Shown here piece by piece: positions 1 to 8,834 of a stretch of DNA of 64,000 bases; the stretch's first letter is position 1; every line of letters begins with the position of its first letter. The position numbers and the translations under genes were made by a program. The notes below the pieces were generated by a model. That model did no database searches. It saw only the letters and a program-made list of their open reading frames with translations, and was not told where the DNA came from. Source of the stretch: Pseudomonadota bacterium (GTDB lineage Bacteria; Desulfobacterota; Desulfarculia; Desulfarculales; Desulfarculaceae); NCBI GenBank assembly GCA_018902755.1, contig JAHIQI010000037.1:47195-111194 (forward strand), in the 5' to 3' direction.

Positions 1-50
1 TCCTTTAGTCCTCCCCGCAAAATCCATGCGTTCGGGTCAAGGTGTGCGCA

Positions 51-1439
51 ATGTTCAGGCGCTGGTACCAACCAAACGGCTATCGCCACGTTTTGGCCGT
101 GGGTTTGCCCCTGGTGGTCAGTTTCGGCACCACCTCCCTGATCCACTTCACGGACCGGGTGTTTCTGGCCAACTACTCCATGGACGCCATCGCCGCCGCC
201 CTGCCCGCGGGCATCGCCTCATTTTTGAGCCTCTGTTTTTTCATGGGCGTGGTCGGCTATGTCAACGTCTTCGTGGCCCAGTACGTGGGCGCCGGAGCCC
301 CGGAGCGAGTGGGGGCTTCCCTGTGGCAGGGGATTTACTTCTCCCTGGCCTCAGGCTTGTTTTTGGCCGCCTTGTACCTCGTGGCCGAGCCCCTCTTCCG
401 CTTCGCCGGGCACGATCCCGAGGTCATGCGCCTGGAGGTTGTCTATTTCCGCATCCTCACCCTGGGCGCGGGAACGGTGGTCCTGGCCACCACCCTTAGC
501 TGCTTTTATTCCGGCCGGGGCCTGACCCGCCCGGTGATGCTTATCAACCTGATCGGGGCAGGGCTCAACATTCCCCTGGACTACCTGCTCATCAATGGAG
601 TGGGGCCTTTCCCGGAGATGGGCATCGCCGGGGCGGCGGTGGCCACGGTCATCTCCCAGGTGGTGCTGGTGGCGCTGTTCGGGTTGGCCGTTTTCCGTAA
701 GCGCAACGACCACGCCTTCGCGGTGCGCCGGGCCTGGGCCTGGGACAGCGCCCTGATGCGGCGCATGCTGCGCTACGGCTTGCCCGGCGGGGTGCAGCTC
801 TTCCTGGACATCCTGGTGTTCACCTTCTTCGTGTTCATGGTGGGCCGCCTGGGCCGGGCCGAGCTGGCGGCCACCAACATCGTCATCGCCATCAACACGC
901 TGTCCTTCATGCCCATGGTGGGCATGTCCGTGGCGGTGAGCACCCTGGTGGGCCAGGCCATCGGCGCGGGTAAGCCCTCGGGAGGGGTGCGGGCCACCAC
1001 CAGCACCCTGCACATCGCCCTGGTGTACATGGGCCTGGTGGCTCTGGCCTTCGTGTTCCTGCCCCGCGAGCTGCTCAGCTTTTTTTACACCGACGGAGCT
1101 TCGGCCGCGGCCCAGAGCCGGATGGTGGAGTTGGGGGTGGAGCTGTTGCGCTTCGTGGCGGTGTACTCCATGTTCGACGCCATGGTCCTGGTGTACGTGG
1201 GCTCCCTAAAGGGAGCCGGGGACATCTATTTTGTGATGTGGTCCATGGCCCTGATATGCCTGGGCCTGGTCATAGCGCCCCTGCTGGTGGGGGTGGAGGT
1301 CCTGGGCCTGGGGCTCTATTTCATATGGGGCTGCGTCACCCTTTACGTGGTGGTGCTGGGGCTGGTTCTCCGCTGGCGATATTCCCGAGGCTTGTGGAAG
1401 AAAATGCGGGTCATCGAAGCCGCGCCACGCCGAAGATGA
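51..1439 (+). CDS. MATE family multidrug/Na+ efflux transporter
   Basis: About 462 residues of strongly hydrophobic sequence forming roughly twelve membrane segments in two similar halves, as in MATE exporters, which expel cationic drugs or metabolites using a Na+ or H+ gradient. The N-terminal half carries a GLPLVVSFGTTSLIHFTDRV stretch, typical of the first MATE helices (residues about 16-35), and a second repeat starts near 'GVQLFLDILVFTFFVFMVG'. I chose the ATG at 51 because an AAGG lies 8 bases upstream; a GTG at 42 is in frame and also possible. It is followed by a small PAS gene and an MFS transporter on the same strand. The substrate cannot be told from the sequence. Confidence 0.88.
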   Translation: MFRRWYQPNGYRHVLAVGLPLVVSFGTTSLIHFTDRVFLANYSMDAIAAALPAGIASFLSLCFFMGVVGYVNVFVAQYVGAGAPERVGASLWQGIYFSLASGLFLAALYLVAEPLFRFAGHDPEVMRLEVVYFRILTLGAGTVVLATTLSCFYSGRGLTRPVMLINLIGAGLNIPLDYLLINGVGPFPEMGIAGAAVATVISQVVLVALFGLAVFRKRNDHAFAVRRAWAWDSALMRRMLRYGLPGGVQLFLDILVFTFFVFMVGRLGRAELAATNIVIAINTLSFMPMVGMSVAVSTLVGQAIGAGKPSGGVRATTSTLHIALVYMGLVALAFVFLPRELLSFFYTDGASAAAQSRMVELGVELLRFVAVYSMFDAMVLVYVGSLKGAGDIYFVMWSMALICLGLVIAPLLVGVEVLGLGLYFIWGCVTLYVVVLGLVLRWRYSRGLWKKMRVIEAAPRRR

Positions 1440-1586
1440 TACTTGGCGGCCCGACCGACCGCCGTCTTTTGCATATATTATAATCGCCCCCGGCTCAGGG
1501 TCCCGCCTGGCTTCTTGACCCAGCGGGGCCATGGGCCTAAGGTGATTTTTACGCCTTTTAGCACCCTCAACCTGGAGCGGCAAAAA

Positions 1587-1931
1587 GTGAGCCCAGCGCA
1601 AGACGGCATCTCGGCCGGCGAGCTTTTGGATCAGGCCCCGGTGGCGATTACCGTATTGGACCGCCAGGGGATCATCGTGTTTTTCAACCGATACGCGGGC
1701 AAGATCGTGGACCGCAAGCCCGAGTACCTGGGGCGGGACATTCGCGATTTTCACAAGCCCGAGAGCAACGCCAAGGTGGACGCCATCCTGGCCGCCTATG
1801 CCCAAGGCGGGCGCGAGGAGTACTCCTGGCGCCTCAAGCGGGGGGACAAGGAGTTCATGGTGCGGGTGGCGCCCTGGCTCAAAGACGGGCAGTGGGCGGG
1901 CCTGGTGCACACGGTCATGCTGCTGGGGTAG
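1587..1931 (+). CDS. small single-PAS-domain protein
   Basis: About 114 residues that are essentially one PAS fold. The first helix and strand 'LLDQAPVAITVLDRQGIIVFF' is followed by an 'N-R-YAGKIVDRKPEYLGRDI' turn, and the end resembles PAS proteins whose closing strands read 'WLKDGQWAGLVHTVM'. No output domain (kinase, GGDEF, HTH) is attached, so it may act as a stand-alone sensor or ligand-binding protein. The frame is open back to 1443, but the upstream part is not conserved-looking; the GTG at 1587 has a GGAGCGG six bases upstream and is preferred. It ends 6 bases before the MFS gene, so the two are probably co-transcribed. The bound ligand is unknown. Confidence 0.7.
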   Translation: MSPAQDGISAGELLDQAPVAITVLDRQGIIVFFNRYAGKIVDRKPEYLGRDIRDFHKPESNAKVDAILAAYAQGGREEYSWRLKRGDKEFMVRVAPWLKDGQWAGLVHTVMLLG

Positions 1932-1937
1932 GGCGGA

Positions 1938-3227
1938 GTGCAGGCCCAGACTAAATCATACCCACCGCTCTGGTTGAGCTGGCTGGTATGGGGTCTGGGC
2001 GCCCTTCTTTATTTGATGGGCTTTTATCAGCGGGTGGCCCCGGCGGTGATCACCCAGGAGTTGATGAGCCAGTTCAGCCTGAGCGCCGCCGCCTTGGGCA
2101 ACCTGTCCGCCTACTACTTTTACGCTTACGTGGCCATGCAACTTCCCACCGGAGTGCTGGCCGACCATTGGGGGCCGCGCCGCCTGCTCTGCGCTGGGGC
2201 CCTGGTGGCCGGGCTGGGGTCGCTCCTGTTCGGTTTGGCCCCCTCCCTGGCCTGGGCCGAGTTGGGGCGCTTGTTGGTGGGCGGGGCGGTGGCCGTGGCC
2301 TGGGTGGCTCTGCTCAAGCTGGCCGGGCATTGGTTCAATGCGCGACGCTTCGCGGCCATCTCCGGCATGGGTCTGTTGGTGGGGGTGATCGGCGCGGTCA
2401 CCGCAGGGGTGCCCCTGCGCCTCATGGTGGACGCCTTTGGCTGGCGGCCGGTGATGGTGGCTTCGGGCGTCTTGACCCTGGCCCTGGCCTTGGCCATCTG
2501 GCTGGTCATCCGCGACGACCCCGGCAAGCGCGGTTGGCGCAGCTACGCACCTCAGCAGGCGGTGGGCGGCCCGTCCCACAGCATATTGGCCGGGGTGGGG
2601 CACATCTGGCGCTACCCCAACACTTGGCTTTTGTTCTTCGCTTCCGGCGGCCTGGTGGGCCCGGTGCTCACCTTTGCCGGTCTTTGGGGGGTGCCTTATC
2701 TCAGCCTGCGCTACGGCCTGGGCCGGGCCGAGGCCGCCTTCATCTGCTCGGTGCTGATGATCGCCTGGGCCGTGGGCGGGCCCATCATGGGCGGTCTTTC
2801 CGACCGTATAGGCAAACGCAAGCCCCTGTACCTGGGCGGCGCGGTGGTGGTGTTGTTGGGTTGGTTGGTGATGATCTACTTGCCGGGCCTGCCCCTGGGG
2901 GCCTTTATGGCGGTGAGCATCGTGACTGGGTTGGCCACCGGCGTCATCATCCTCACCTTCGCCTGGTGCAAGGAGTCGGTGCCCGCCCACCTGGGGGGCA
3001 CGGTGAGCGGCGCGGCCAACATGGGGGTGATGCTGGGTCCCACCTTGTTGCAGCCGTTGGTTGGCTGGCTGCTTGACCTGAACTGGGACGGGCGCATGGC
3101 CCACGGCGCGCGGGTGTACGATCTCGGCGCCTATCAGATCGGCTTCATACCCATGGTGGCGTGGATTCTGTTGGGCGTGGTGCTGGTGATCATGGCCCGG
3201 GAAAGTCATTGCCGCCAAATCGTCTAG
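1938..3227 (+). CDS. MFS transporter
   Basis: A 429-residue membrane protein with twelve predicted helices and the MFS hallmarks. Motif-A-like loops are seen after helix 2 ('GVLADHWGPRRLLCAGA', about residues 72-88) and after helix 8 ('GGLSDRIGKRKPLYLGG'). The start 'LYLMGFYQRVAPAVI' resembles the nitrate/glycerol-phosphate/hexuronate-type MFS branch, so an organic anion is a reasonable but unproven substrate. The GTG start lies 6 bases after the PAS gene's stop with a GGCGGAG immediately upstream; that spacing is tight, so the exact start is uncertain. It appears to be the last gene of this plus-strand group. Confidence 0.85.
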   Translation: MQAQTKSYPPLWLSWLVWGLGALLYLMGFYQRVAPAVITQELMSQFSLSAAALGNLSAYYFYAYVAMQLPTGVLADHWGPRRLLCAGALVAGLGSLLFGLAPSLAWAELGRLLVGGAVAVAWVALLKLAGHWFNARRFAAISGMGLLVGVIGAVTAGVPLRLMVDAFGWRPVMVASGVLTLALALAIWLVIRDDPGKRGWRSYAPQQAVGGPSHSILAGVGHIWRYPNTWLLFFASGGLVGPVLTFAGLWGVPYLSLRYGLGRAEAAFICSVLMIAWAVGGPIMGGLSDRIGKRKPLYLGGAVVVLLGWLVMIYLPGLPLGAFMAVSIVTGLATGVIILTFAWCKESVPAHLGGTVSGAANMGVMLGPTLLQPLVGWLLDLNWDGRMAHGARVYDLGAYQIGFIPMVAWILLGVVLVIMARESHCRQIV

Positions 3228-3530
3228 GCCGTCCGGCCCGGATTTCCTTCCCTTCATGAAAAAGCCGCTAGTCTAATTGCCAATGATTTTGGTAATAATA
3301 GAAATGAAAAGCAAATGAGATGCAACACTAGTTGGGTAAATATCGAGTTTTGGACCAACCGGGCATCTGCTATTACAAGGCTTATTTTGGGGCGCGTAGT
3401 CAGTTGGCGCATACCAGGTTAGAGAGACGCCGCCGAGAGCCTGTACCAGTTCAAGGCACAACCATGCATGGGGTAGCCCAGTAATTTTACGGCTTCCAAG
3501 GCACCGCACACTAGGGACTGGGTGGATTTG
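3228..3530. other. gap between transporter genes and polysaccharide locus
   Basis: About 300 bases with lower G+C than the flanking genes. I see no convincing gene, tRNA or strong hairpin. It marks the change from the transporter group to the polysaccharide locus and presumably holds the promoter for the following plus-strand glycosyltransferase. Confidence 0.5.
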
Positions 3531-4871
3531 ATGCAAGGCGGGGTCTGTCTTTTAATTACCCTCCAGCCAATAGAGCAAGACGTACCCGGCGGCATCCGCA
3601 CCAGGAAGCACTTCTCCCTTTTGGCCAAGTTGGGCTGGGAGCCTTATGCCATCTGCCGCGATCACACCCAGGATAAAAAGTTCGGCCTGCGGGTTCTGAC
3701 ACCCGAGGATTTTCTGCGCTTCGCCGATGAGATGGACCGATCCCTCGAACCACCGCGTGAGGTCCCCGCATCCCGGGCGATGTCCCCGGCGGATTGGTCC
3801 TGGGGAGCGGGCCGCCTGCGCAATAGGCTCAAGGGCGCCCGGCCCAAACGGTACCTGCCCTTCACCGACGGCTGGTCTTTGGGGATTCCCCTGGATGAGG
3901 TTCATGCGCAGGCAGCGAGAATCGCCCCGGACATAATCGTAAGCTCCTCGCCTCCGGTGTACGGGCATGTGGTGGCCGGCAAGGTGGCCGCGCGTTTGAA
4001 CAGGCCATGGGTCGCCGAGTTGAGGGACCTTTGGGCGGACAACTGGTCCAACCGAAAAGCCGGTTTCCTCTACCGGTTGGAACTGCAAAAAGAGAAGAAG
4101 ACCCTGGGGCAAGCCAAAGCCTTGATCACGGTGACCGAGTACATGGCCAACCTGCTGCGCGAAAAGCATGATCTGCCGTCGGAGGTGGTGTTTCCCTCAT
4201 TTTGGAGCAGTTCCACGGGAGGGGACCAAAAGCAGGACGCCTGGCCCCGCCTGGAGCCTCTGCCTCTGCGCCTGGTTTTTACGGGCCGCTTTTATCATCC
4301 CGGCAACATGCCCCATGCCCTGCTTGAGGCCATGGCGGACCTGCTTGCGAGCGGGGAGATTTTACCGAATGAAATACTGCTGGATCTTTATTCGCCCAAT
4401 CCGGCCCAACTCAAAAGCTACGTTACGCAGAGTTTCGGCGGGCGGGGTGAGGATATCCTCAAGGTCTGCCGGGCATACCAACCAGTTGCCCACGAGTTGG
4501 TAAAGCCGCTGCTGGAAAGCCATCATCTGCTCCTGGCCCTGGGCGTGGACGGGCCGGGCAATGAGGGAGTGATCACTTCCAAGCTGCCGGAATACCTGGG
4601 CAGCAGCGCCCCAATCCTGGCCACCGGCAATCCCGATAGCTATATGATCAAGGTGGTGGAGGAAACCGGAACCGGTTTCGTGGCCACTACGGCTGAGCAG
4701 TGCAAGGATGTTTTACGAAGAGCGGTCGTTTTGGCCAGAAAGGGAGAGGCCATCGCGCGGCCGAATCCCAAGCCGGAGGCGATCGCCGAGTTCACCTCTC
4801 CCCGGCAGGCCGAGCGCCTGAGCAGGCTGTTGGAGCGGGTTTTGGGTAGCCGCGCTACGAGGGTGGCCTAG
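3531..4871 (+). CDS. GT4-type glycosyltransferase
   Basis: About 446 residues. The opening 'VCLLITLQPIEQDVPGGIRT', followed by a GWEP near residue 35, matches the N-terminal Rossmann lobe of family-4 glycosyltransferases (hydrophobic strand, then a GG-x-R acceptor loop). The mid-protein 'WVAELRDLWADNW' stretch is also characteristic of this group. The second lobe begins at 'LRLVFTGRFYHPGNMPHALL', and a Lys/Glu-containing donor-binding end is visible ('SKLPEYLGSSAPILATGNP'). It probably adds a sugar to a surface polysaccharide. The ATG at 3531 has GGTGG five bases upstream; a GTG at 3522 is also open. It is the only plus-strand gene in the first half of the locus, and its stop overlaps the stop of the convergent asparagine synthetase gene. 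Confidence 0.8.
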   Translation: MQGGVCLLITLQPIEQDVPGGIRTRKHFSLLAKLGWEPYAICRDHTQDKKFGLRVLTPEDFLRFADEMDRSLEPPREVPASRAMSPADWSWGAGRLRNRLKGARPKRYLPFTDGWSLGIPLDEVHAQAARIAPDIIVSSSPPVYGHVVAGKVAARLNRPWVAELRDLWADNWSNRKAGFLYRLELQKEKKTLGQAKALITVTEYMANLLREKHDLPSEVVFPSFWSSSTGGDQKQDAWPRLEPLPLRLVFTGRFYHPGNMPHALLEAMADLLASGEILPNEILLDLYSPNPAQLKSYVTQSFGGRGEDILKVCRAYQPVAHELVKPLLESHHLLLALGVDGPGNEGVITSKLPEYLGSSAPILATGNPDSYMIKVVEETGTGFVATTAEQCKDVLRRAVVLARKGEAIARPNPKPEAIAEFTSPRQAERLSRLLERVLGSRATRVA

Positions 4872-6757
4872 GATACGTCCAGCAACTGAGCCCAGCGGCA
4901 AAAGTTGATCAAGCGCCAGGCCCGGAAATCAAAGTTTTTCCTTCCGCTGACAATGGCCTTCACTTCCCCACGGCAGGCCGCGGCCTTTAAGAACTCGAAG
5001 CCTTCGATGTTTTCCAGCCAAGAATCTACTCTTGGCCCCAAGGCCGTCAGCCAGCGACGTTCTGGGGTGGCGAAGCCCACCTTGTCCCGGCGCTCCAGCA
5101 CGGCCTGGGGAGCGATGCCCCGCATGGCCGTGCGCAAGATGCGCTTGCTGCGCCCCCTGGGGGAGACCAGATAAGACTCGGGAAGCTGCAACAAAAACTC
5201 GGCCATGTCCGTGGTCAAAAAGGGCACCCGGCACTCCAGGGACCAGCGCATGGAGTTGCGGTCGGCGTGGCGCAAGAGCGCGGCCAGGCCGTGGCCCGCC
5301 TGGGACCAGCGCAGGGTGGCGGCCAAGCGGCGTCCATGGCTGTCGGCCTCGTAAACTATGGGCAGCCTTCCCAGGCTCACCCCCGCCTCTTGCAGAGGAC
5401 CCAGGTTCAGCCATGTGGGTGCTACGTTGCGCCCCGCCAGGCGCATGGCGCTTTTACGTAGCGCTCTGGGAACCATCTGGCCGCCCAGGGCCAGGACCCC
5501 TTGCCCTATCGACCTTCCGGGCCAACGGGACCAGCCCCGCAGGAAGCCCAGGGCCTCGCCCAAGCGTCCGCCATCCAACAAGCTCAGCATGCGCGGGCCG
5601 GGGTAGCCTTGGTAACCGGCCAAGAGTTCGTCAGCCCCCTGGCCGTCCAAGGCGACCGTGACGCCCCGCTGTTTGGCCAGCTTGAAAACCCGGTACTGAC
5701 CGTAGATGCTGGTACTGCCAAAGGGTTCCCCTTGGGCGCGGATCATGTCGTCAATGTCGGTTGCCAGTTCATCCGGGGTCACCAGCACCTTGTGGGCGGT
5801 GGCGTCGACCTGGCGGTTGACCAGGTCCGCCCAAGGCTCCTCGTCCACCCTGGAGCCACGCGCCGCGAAGTTGAAGGTGTGTATGGGCATGTCCGGCTCG
5901 ATATGGCGCATGGCGCAGACCACGCAGGCCGAGTCCAAACCGCCTGAAAGGGTGGCCCCCAGGGGCACGTCGCTGCGCAGGTGCAGCCGGACGTTATCCA
6001 AAAACATCTCGCGCAGTTTTTCGGCAGCTTGCTCAAAGCTCAGGTCTTGTCGTTTGGCTATGCTGGGCCACCACCAGCGATGGGGCTGATCGGATTTCCG
6101 GGAGGTCAATCCTATCCGCAGGATGTGGCCCGGCGGCAACTGCCGGACGCCGGACAAGAAGGTGTCGGCCTGATCGTCATAATCGCCGTGCACCAGATAA
6201 TCGTAAGCCCGCTGCCAATCGAGCTTCGGCCTGTCGGGCAGCAAGGCGAGCAGTGCCGGCAACTCGGATGAAAAAACGAAGGCGTCGGGCTGCTGGTGAT
6301 AGTAAAGCGGCTTGATGCCGAAGGCGTCGCGCACGCAGATCAGTTCGCGCCGGGCGGTGTCGTACACCACAAAGGCGAACATGCCCCTGAGGCGCGCCAA
6401 GCAGTCCCGTCCCCATTGGGACCAGCAGGCCAGGAGCACCTCGGCGTCGGACTGGGTCTCAAAGGTGTGGCCCAGGGAGCGCAACTGCTCCCGCAGCTCC
6501 CGGTAGTTGTAAATCTCGCCATTGAATACCAGGGCGAAGCGGCCGTCCGGGCTGGACTTGGGTTGGTGCCCGCCTGGGCTCAGGTCAATGATCGACAGCC
6601 GCCGGTGGCCCAGGGTAACCGTGCCCCAGTCACCGGGAAAGGAGGCTTGGTCCTGATTGTCCGGCCCACGGTGGGCCAAAGCCGACAGCCCGGCCGCCAT
6701 GCGGGAATGGTTCGACTGCCTGTCGCGTTTGAACCATCCGCCGAGGATGCCGCACAT
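4868..6757 (-). CDS. asnB: asparagine synthetase (glutamine-hydrolysing) type amidotransferase 1
   Basis: This 629-residue protein has the standard two-domain AsnB layout. The N-terminal class II glutaminase has the nucleophile Cys2 (MCGILGG), HRGPD at 29-33, GHRRLSIIDLS near 50-60 and NGEIYNY at 79-85. The C-terminal ATP-pyrophosphatase domain has the SGGLDS loop at 271-276. AsnB makes asparagine from aspartate and glutamine; homologues inside O-antigen loci (WbpS-type) are thought to amidate sugar carboxylates such as uronic acids, which fits this neighbourhood. It lies downstream of a glycosyltransferase gene, separated by a few bases. A second asnB homologue at 16541-18415 makes at least one polysaccharide-specific copy likely. 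Confidence 0.88.
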   Translation of the reverse strand: MCGILGGWFKRDRQSNHSRMAAGLSALAHRGPDNQDQASFPGDWGTVTLGHRRLSIIDLSPGGHQPKSSPDGRFALVFNGEIYNYRELREQLRSLGHTFETQSDAEVLLACWSQWGRDCLARLRGMFAFVVYDTARRELICVRDAFGIKPLYYHQQPDAFVFSSELPALLALLPDRPKLDWQRAYDYLVHGDYDDQADTFLSGVRQLPPGHILRIGLTSRKSDQPHRWWWPSIAKRQDLSFEQAAEKLREMFLDNVRLHLRSDVPLGATLSGGLDSACVVCAMRHIEPDMPIHTFNFAARGSRVDEEPWADLVNRQVDATAHKVLVTPDELATDIDDMIRAQGEPFGSTSIYGQYRVFKLAKQRGVTVALDGQGADELLAGYQGYPGPRMLSLLDGGRLGEALGFLRGWSRWPGRSIGQGVLALGGQMVPRALRKSAMRLAGRNVAPTWLNLGPLQEAGVSLGRLPIVYEADSHGRRLAATLRWSQAGHGLAALLRHADRNSMRWSLECRVPFLTTDMAEFLLQLPESYLVSPRGRSKRILRTAMRGIAPQAVLERRDKVGFATPERRWLTALGPRVDSWLENIEGFEFLKAAACRGEVKAIVSGRKNFDFRAWRLINFCRWAQLLDVS

Positions 6758-6763
6758 GACCGG

Positions 6764-7924
6764 TTACTCCAGCACGCGACGGGAACGCTTGGCCGCATAG
6801 GCCGTTTCATAGTCGTTTTTTAGGGAGGCGGCGATCTTCAGGGGATCGTGCCAGCGCTCCACGTATGCCCGGGAGAGCAGGCCTTGGGCCCGCAGTTCCG
6901 TCTTCCTGGTGGTCAGCCAGGACTTGAGCACCTCATAGATGGTTGCCGGTTCGGCGTTGATCATGGGCAGGCTTTGGCGCATCTCCCCAGGCAGGAAGCG
7001 CAGGTCTTCCTGGCGAAGATAGCAAATCACCGGCTTGCCCAAAGCCATCAGTTCAACCGCCAAGCCGCCGTAAAACCCGGACAGGATTTGATCCACCAAA
7101 AGGTCGGCTGTTTGGTATATCTCCTTGGCGCGGGCGCGAGGCAGGCCCTCAACCAGGGTGTATCTGAACGGCACGCCTTCGGCCTTGAGCCGTTCCAAGG
7201 CGGCGACAATATAATCAGAGCCTTTCACCTCGCGGTGGGTGGGGGCGTGCACCACGTGAGGCACGGACAAATCGCCCTCCGGCGGTGTGGGAGCCCATTG
7301 GCCCAGATCGACGTTGGCATAGGGCAAGAAGCGGGTCCGCTGGGGCAACACGTTGAGCAGGTCAGGGTTCAGGGCGTAGATCAGGTCGGCATGGTGATCA
7401 AAAACCGCGATTTTTTCACGCTTGATCTGGTCAGAGAACTGGGAGTAGTAGTCGCCGCCTTCCAGTTCATGGGCAAAGTGGATGGGGTAGTTGGTGCGGC
7501 AGAAGTCGCCTTGGCGGGCGTCGTCGCCTTGGTAGGTTACCGCGATCACCTTGCCCAGCTTGTGGGCCTGGGCCACGTCGCGCAACTCGACTTGTCGGCC
7601 ATACAGCCGGTTGTAGAGCTTGCGAGCCGCGTGCTCCAGGACCCCGCCGCGCTCGTCGACCCGGCTCGCCATGATGGAAGAGCCGAAGTTGTAGTGGATG
7701 ACATCGTAGCGCCGCAGAGCCCTGGCGGCGAAACGCCACCGCCGCAACTCGTTGAGCGCTTTGCATCGGCCAAAGACCACCTCGTCGACTGGATACCGCA
7801 GATAGTTTTTTTCCAGGGTGGCGGAGCGGGAAGCCAGGCCCAACTCACGCTCGGATATGGCCAGTTGCTGTGGGTGGCCGCCCACGGTAGTGGGGCAGTG
7901 CAGAACCTTGAGGGGCTTGGTCAT
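6764..7924 (-). CDS. glycosyltransferase (paralogue A of three in the locus)
   Basis: A 386-residue protein with a GT-B-like layout: an N-terminal lobe starting 'LKVLHCPTTVGGHPQQLA', a central 'AVTYQGDDARQGD' segment, and a C-terminal lobe with 'VVHAPTHREVKGSDYI' and 'YGGLAVELMALGKPVICYLR', the latter resembling the E-x7-E donor-binding region of GT4 enzymes. The same 'HAPxHR-x-KG' and 'DQ-x5-GG' pattern recurs in the neighbouring proteins at 8831-10045 and, more weakly, 10971-12821, so the three look like paralogues. Product and linkage are unknown. It lies between asnB and an epimerase gene on the minus strand and is probably co-transcribed with them. Confidence 0.72.
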   Translation of the reverse strand: MTKPLKVLHCPTTVGGHPQQLAISERELGLASRSATLEKNYLRYPVDEVVFGRCKALNELRRWRFAARALRRYDVIHYNFGSSIMASRVDERGGVLEHAARKLYNRLYGRQVELRDVAQAHKLGKVIAVTYQGDDARQGDFCRTNYPIHFAHELEGGDYYSQFSDQIKREKIAVFDHHADLIYALNPDLLNVLPQRTRFLPYANVDLGQWAPTPPEGDLSVPHVVHAPTHREVKGSDYIVAALERLKAEGVPFRYTLVEGLPRARAKEIYQTADLLVDQILSGFYGGLAVELMALGKPVICYLRQEDLRFLPGEMRQSLPMINAEPATIYEVLKSWLTTRKTELRAQGLLSRAYVERWHDPLKIAASLKNDYETAYAAKRSRRVLE

Positions 7925-7961
7925 GGCCTGGACCGCCCGGCGAATTGGTGAAGGCCGTAGG

Positions 7962-8834
7962 TCATTGAGGCAAGGCGGCGACGGTCAAGTCGATGCCTTC
8001 CTTCAGCTTGACCAAAGGGTCGCTAAACCAGGTTTTCATGAGGGTCACGTCGGCAATCAGATCGCCCTCCCTGGGGTTTGGCGCTGGGATCAGGTGCGGC
8101 TCCAGGCCCAGCGCCAGCCCAGCGGTCTGCACGATGTCGGCGATGGAATAGTTGGTATCGCCCGCCAGGTTGACCACGTCGCACTTGGTGGTGGTTTGTG
8201 CGAGCAGGTGCAGAGCCTTGACCGCGTCGTCTATGAACATCAGGGAGATTCGCAACCCGCCGTCCATGGCGGAAGCTCCAGGCGCGCTGGCGATGAAAAT
8301 ATCGCGTTGGCTGATTAGCGAGTTGATGAGATTGGGGACCAGCTTGCCGCTCTGCTCTGGGCCGTATATGCCGAAGAAGCGAACCAGGCTGACCGCAAAA
8401 TGTGGGCGATATAAGGCCAGCGCGTCTTCCGCCATCACTTTGCTCAAGGCGTACCAATTGTCCCTGCGAACCGGGTCGCTCTCTTTGAACGGGGCAAAAG
8501 ATGGCGAGTAGACGTTGCCGGTGGATGCATAGATGAAGCGCCTTACCTCGGCTCGGCGGGCCGCTTCGGCGGCTTGGATCGCGGCGATGGTATTGACCGA
8601 GAACAGATGGGCGCTCTGCTCGGGCATGGCGTTGTAATAGGGGGACTGGGCCAGGAAATACACGGTGTCTATTTCGCTGGGGAAGGCGAAGTCCTGCGGG
8701 AAAAGGCCGCAGCCGGGATCGATGCCGCCGGTTACTCCTGAGGAATATTCCAGTACGTTATGCCCAAGGCGCTTTAGGTAGCGTGATAACCGGGCGCCGA
8801 CATAGCCCTTTGAACCTATGATCGCTGTTGTCAC
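7962..8834 (-). CDS. NAD-dependent epimerase/dehydratase (extended SDR)
   Basis: About 290 residues. The Rossmann start 'TTAIIGSKGYVGARL' gives the GxxGxxG-type dinucleotide motif (here GSKGYVG), and 'YALSK' is the YxxxK catalytic pair. The family interconverts or dehydrates nucleotide sugars. The frame is open upstream to 8963, but I place the start at the GTG at 8834: it is directly followed by the Rossmann strand, and its GTGA overlaps the stop codon of the upstream glycosyltransferase by four bases, a typical coupled junction. The sugar substrate is not determinable. Confidence 0.82.
   Translation of the reverse strand: MTTAIIGSKGYVGARLSRYLKRLGHNVLEYSSGVTGGIDPGCGLFPQDFAFPSEIDTVYFLAQSPYYNAMPEQSAHLFSVNTIAAIQAAEAARRAEVRRFIYASTGNVYSPSFAPFKESDPVRRDNWYALSKVMAEDALALYRPHFAVSLVRFFGIYGPEQSGKLVPNLINSLISQRDIFIASAPGASAMDGGLRISLMFIDDAVKALHLLAQTTTKCDVVNLAGDTNYSIADIVQTAGLALGLEPHLIPAPNPREGDLIADVTLMKTWFSDPLVKLKEGIDLTVAALPQ

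Noticed and set aside
1956..3257. 433-codon minus-strand open frame
   Set aside because: Antisense to the MFS transporter; composition is that of a mirror frame of hydrophobic codons.
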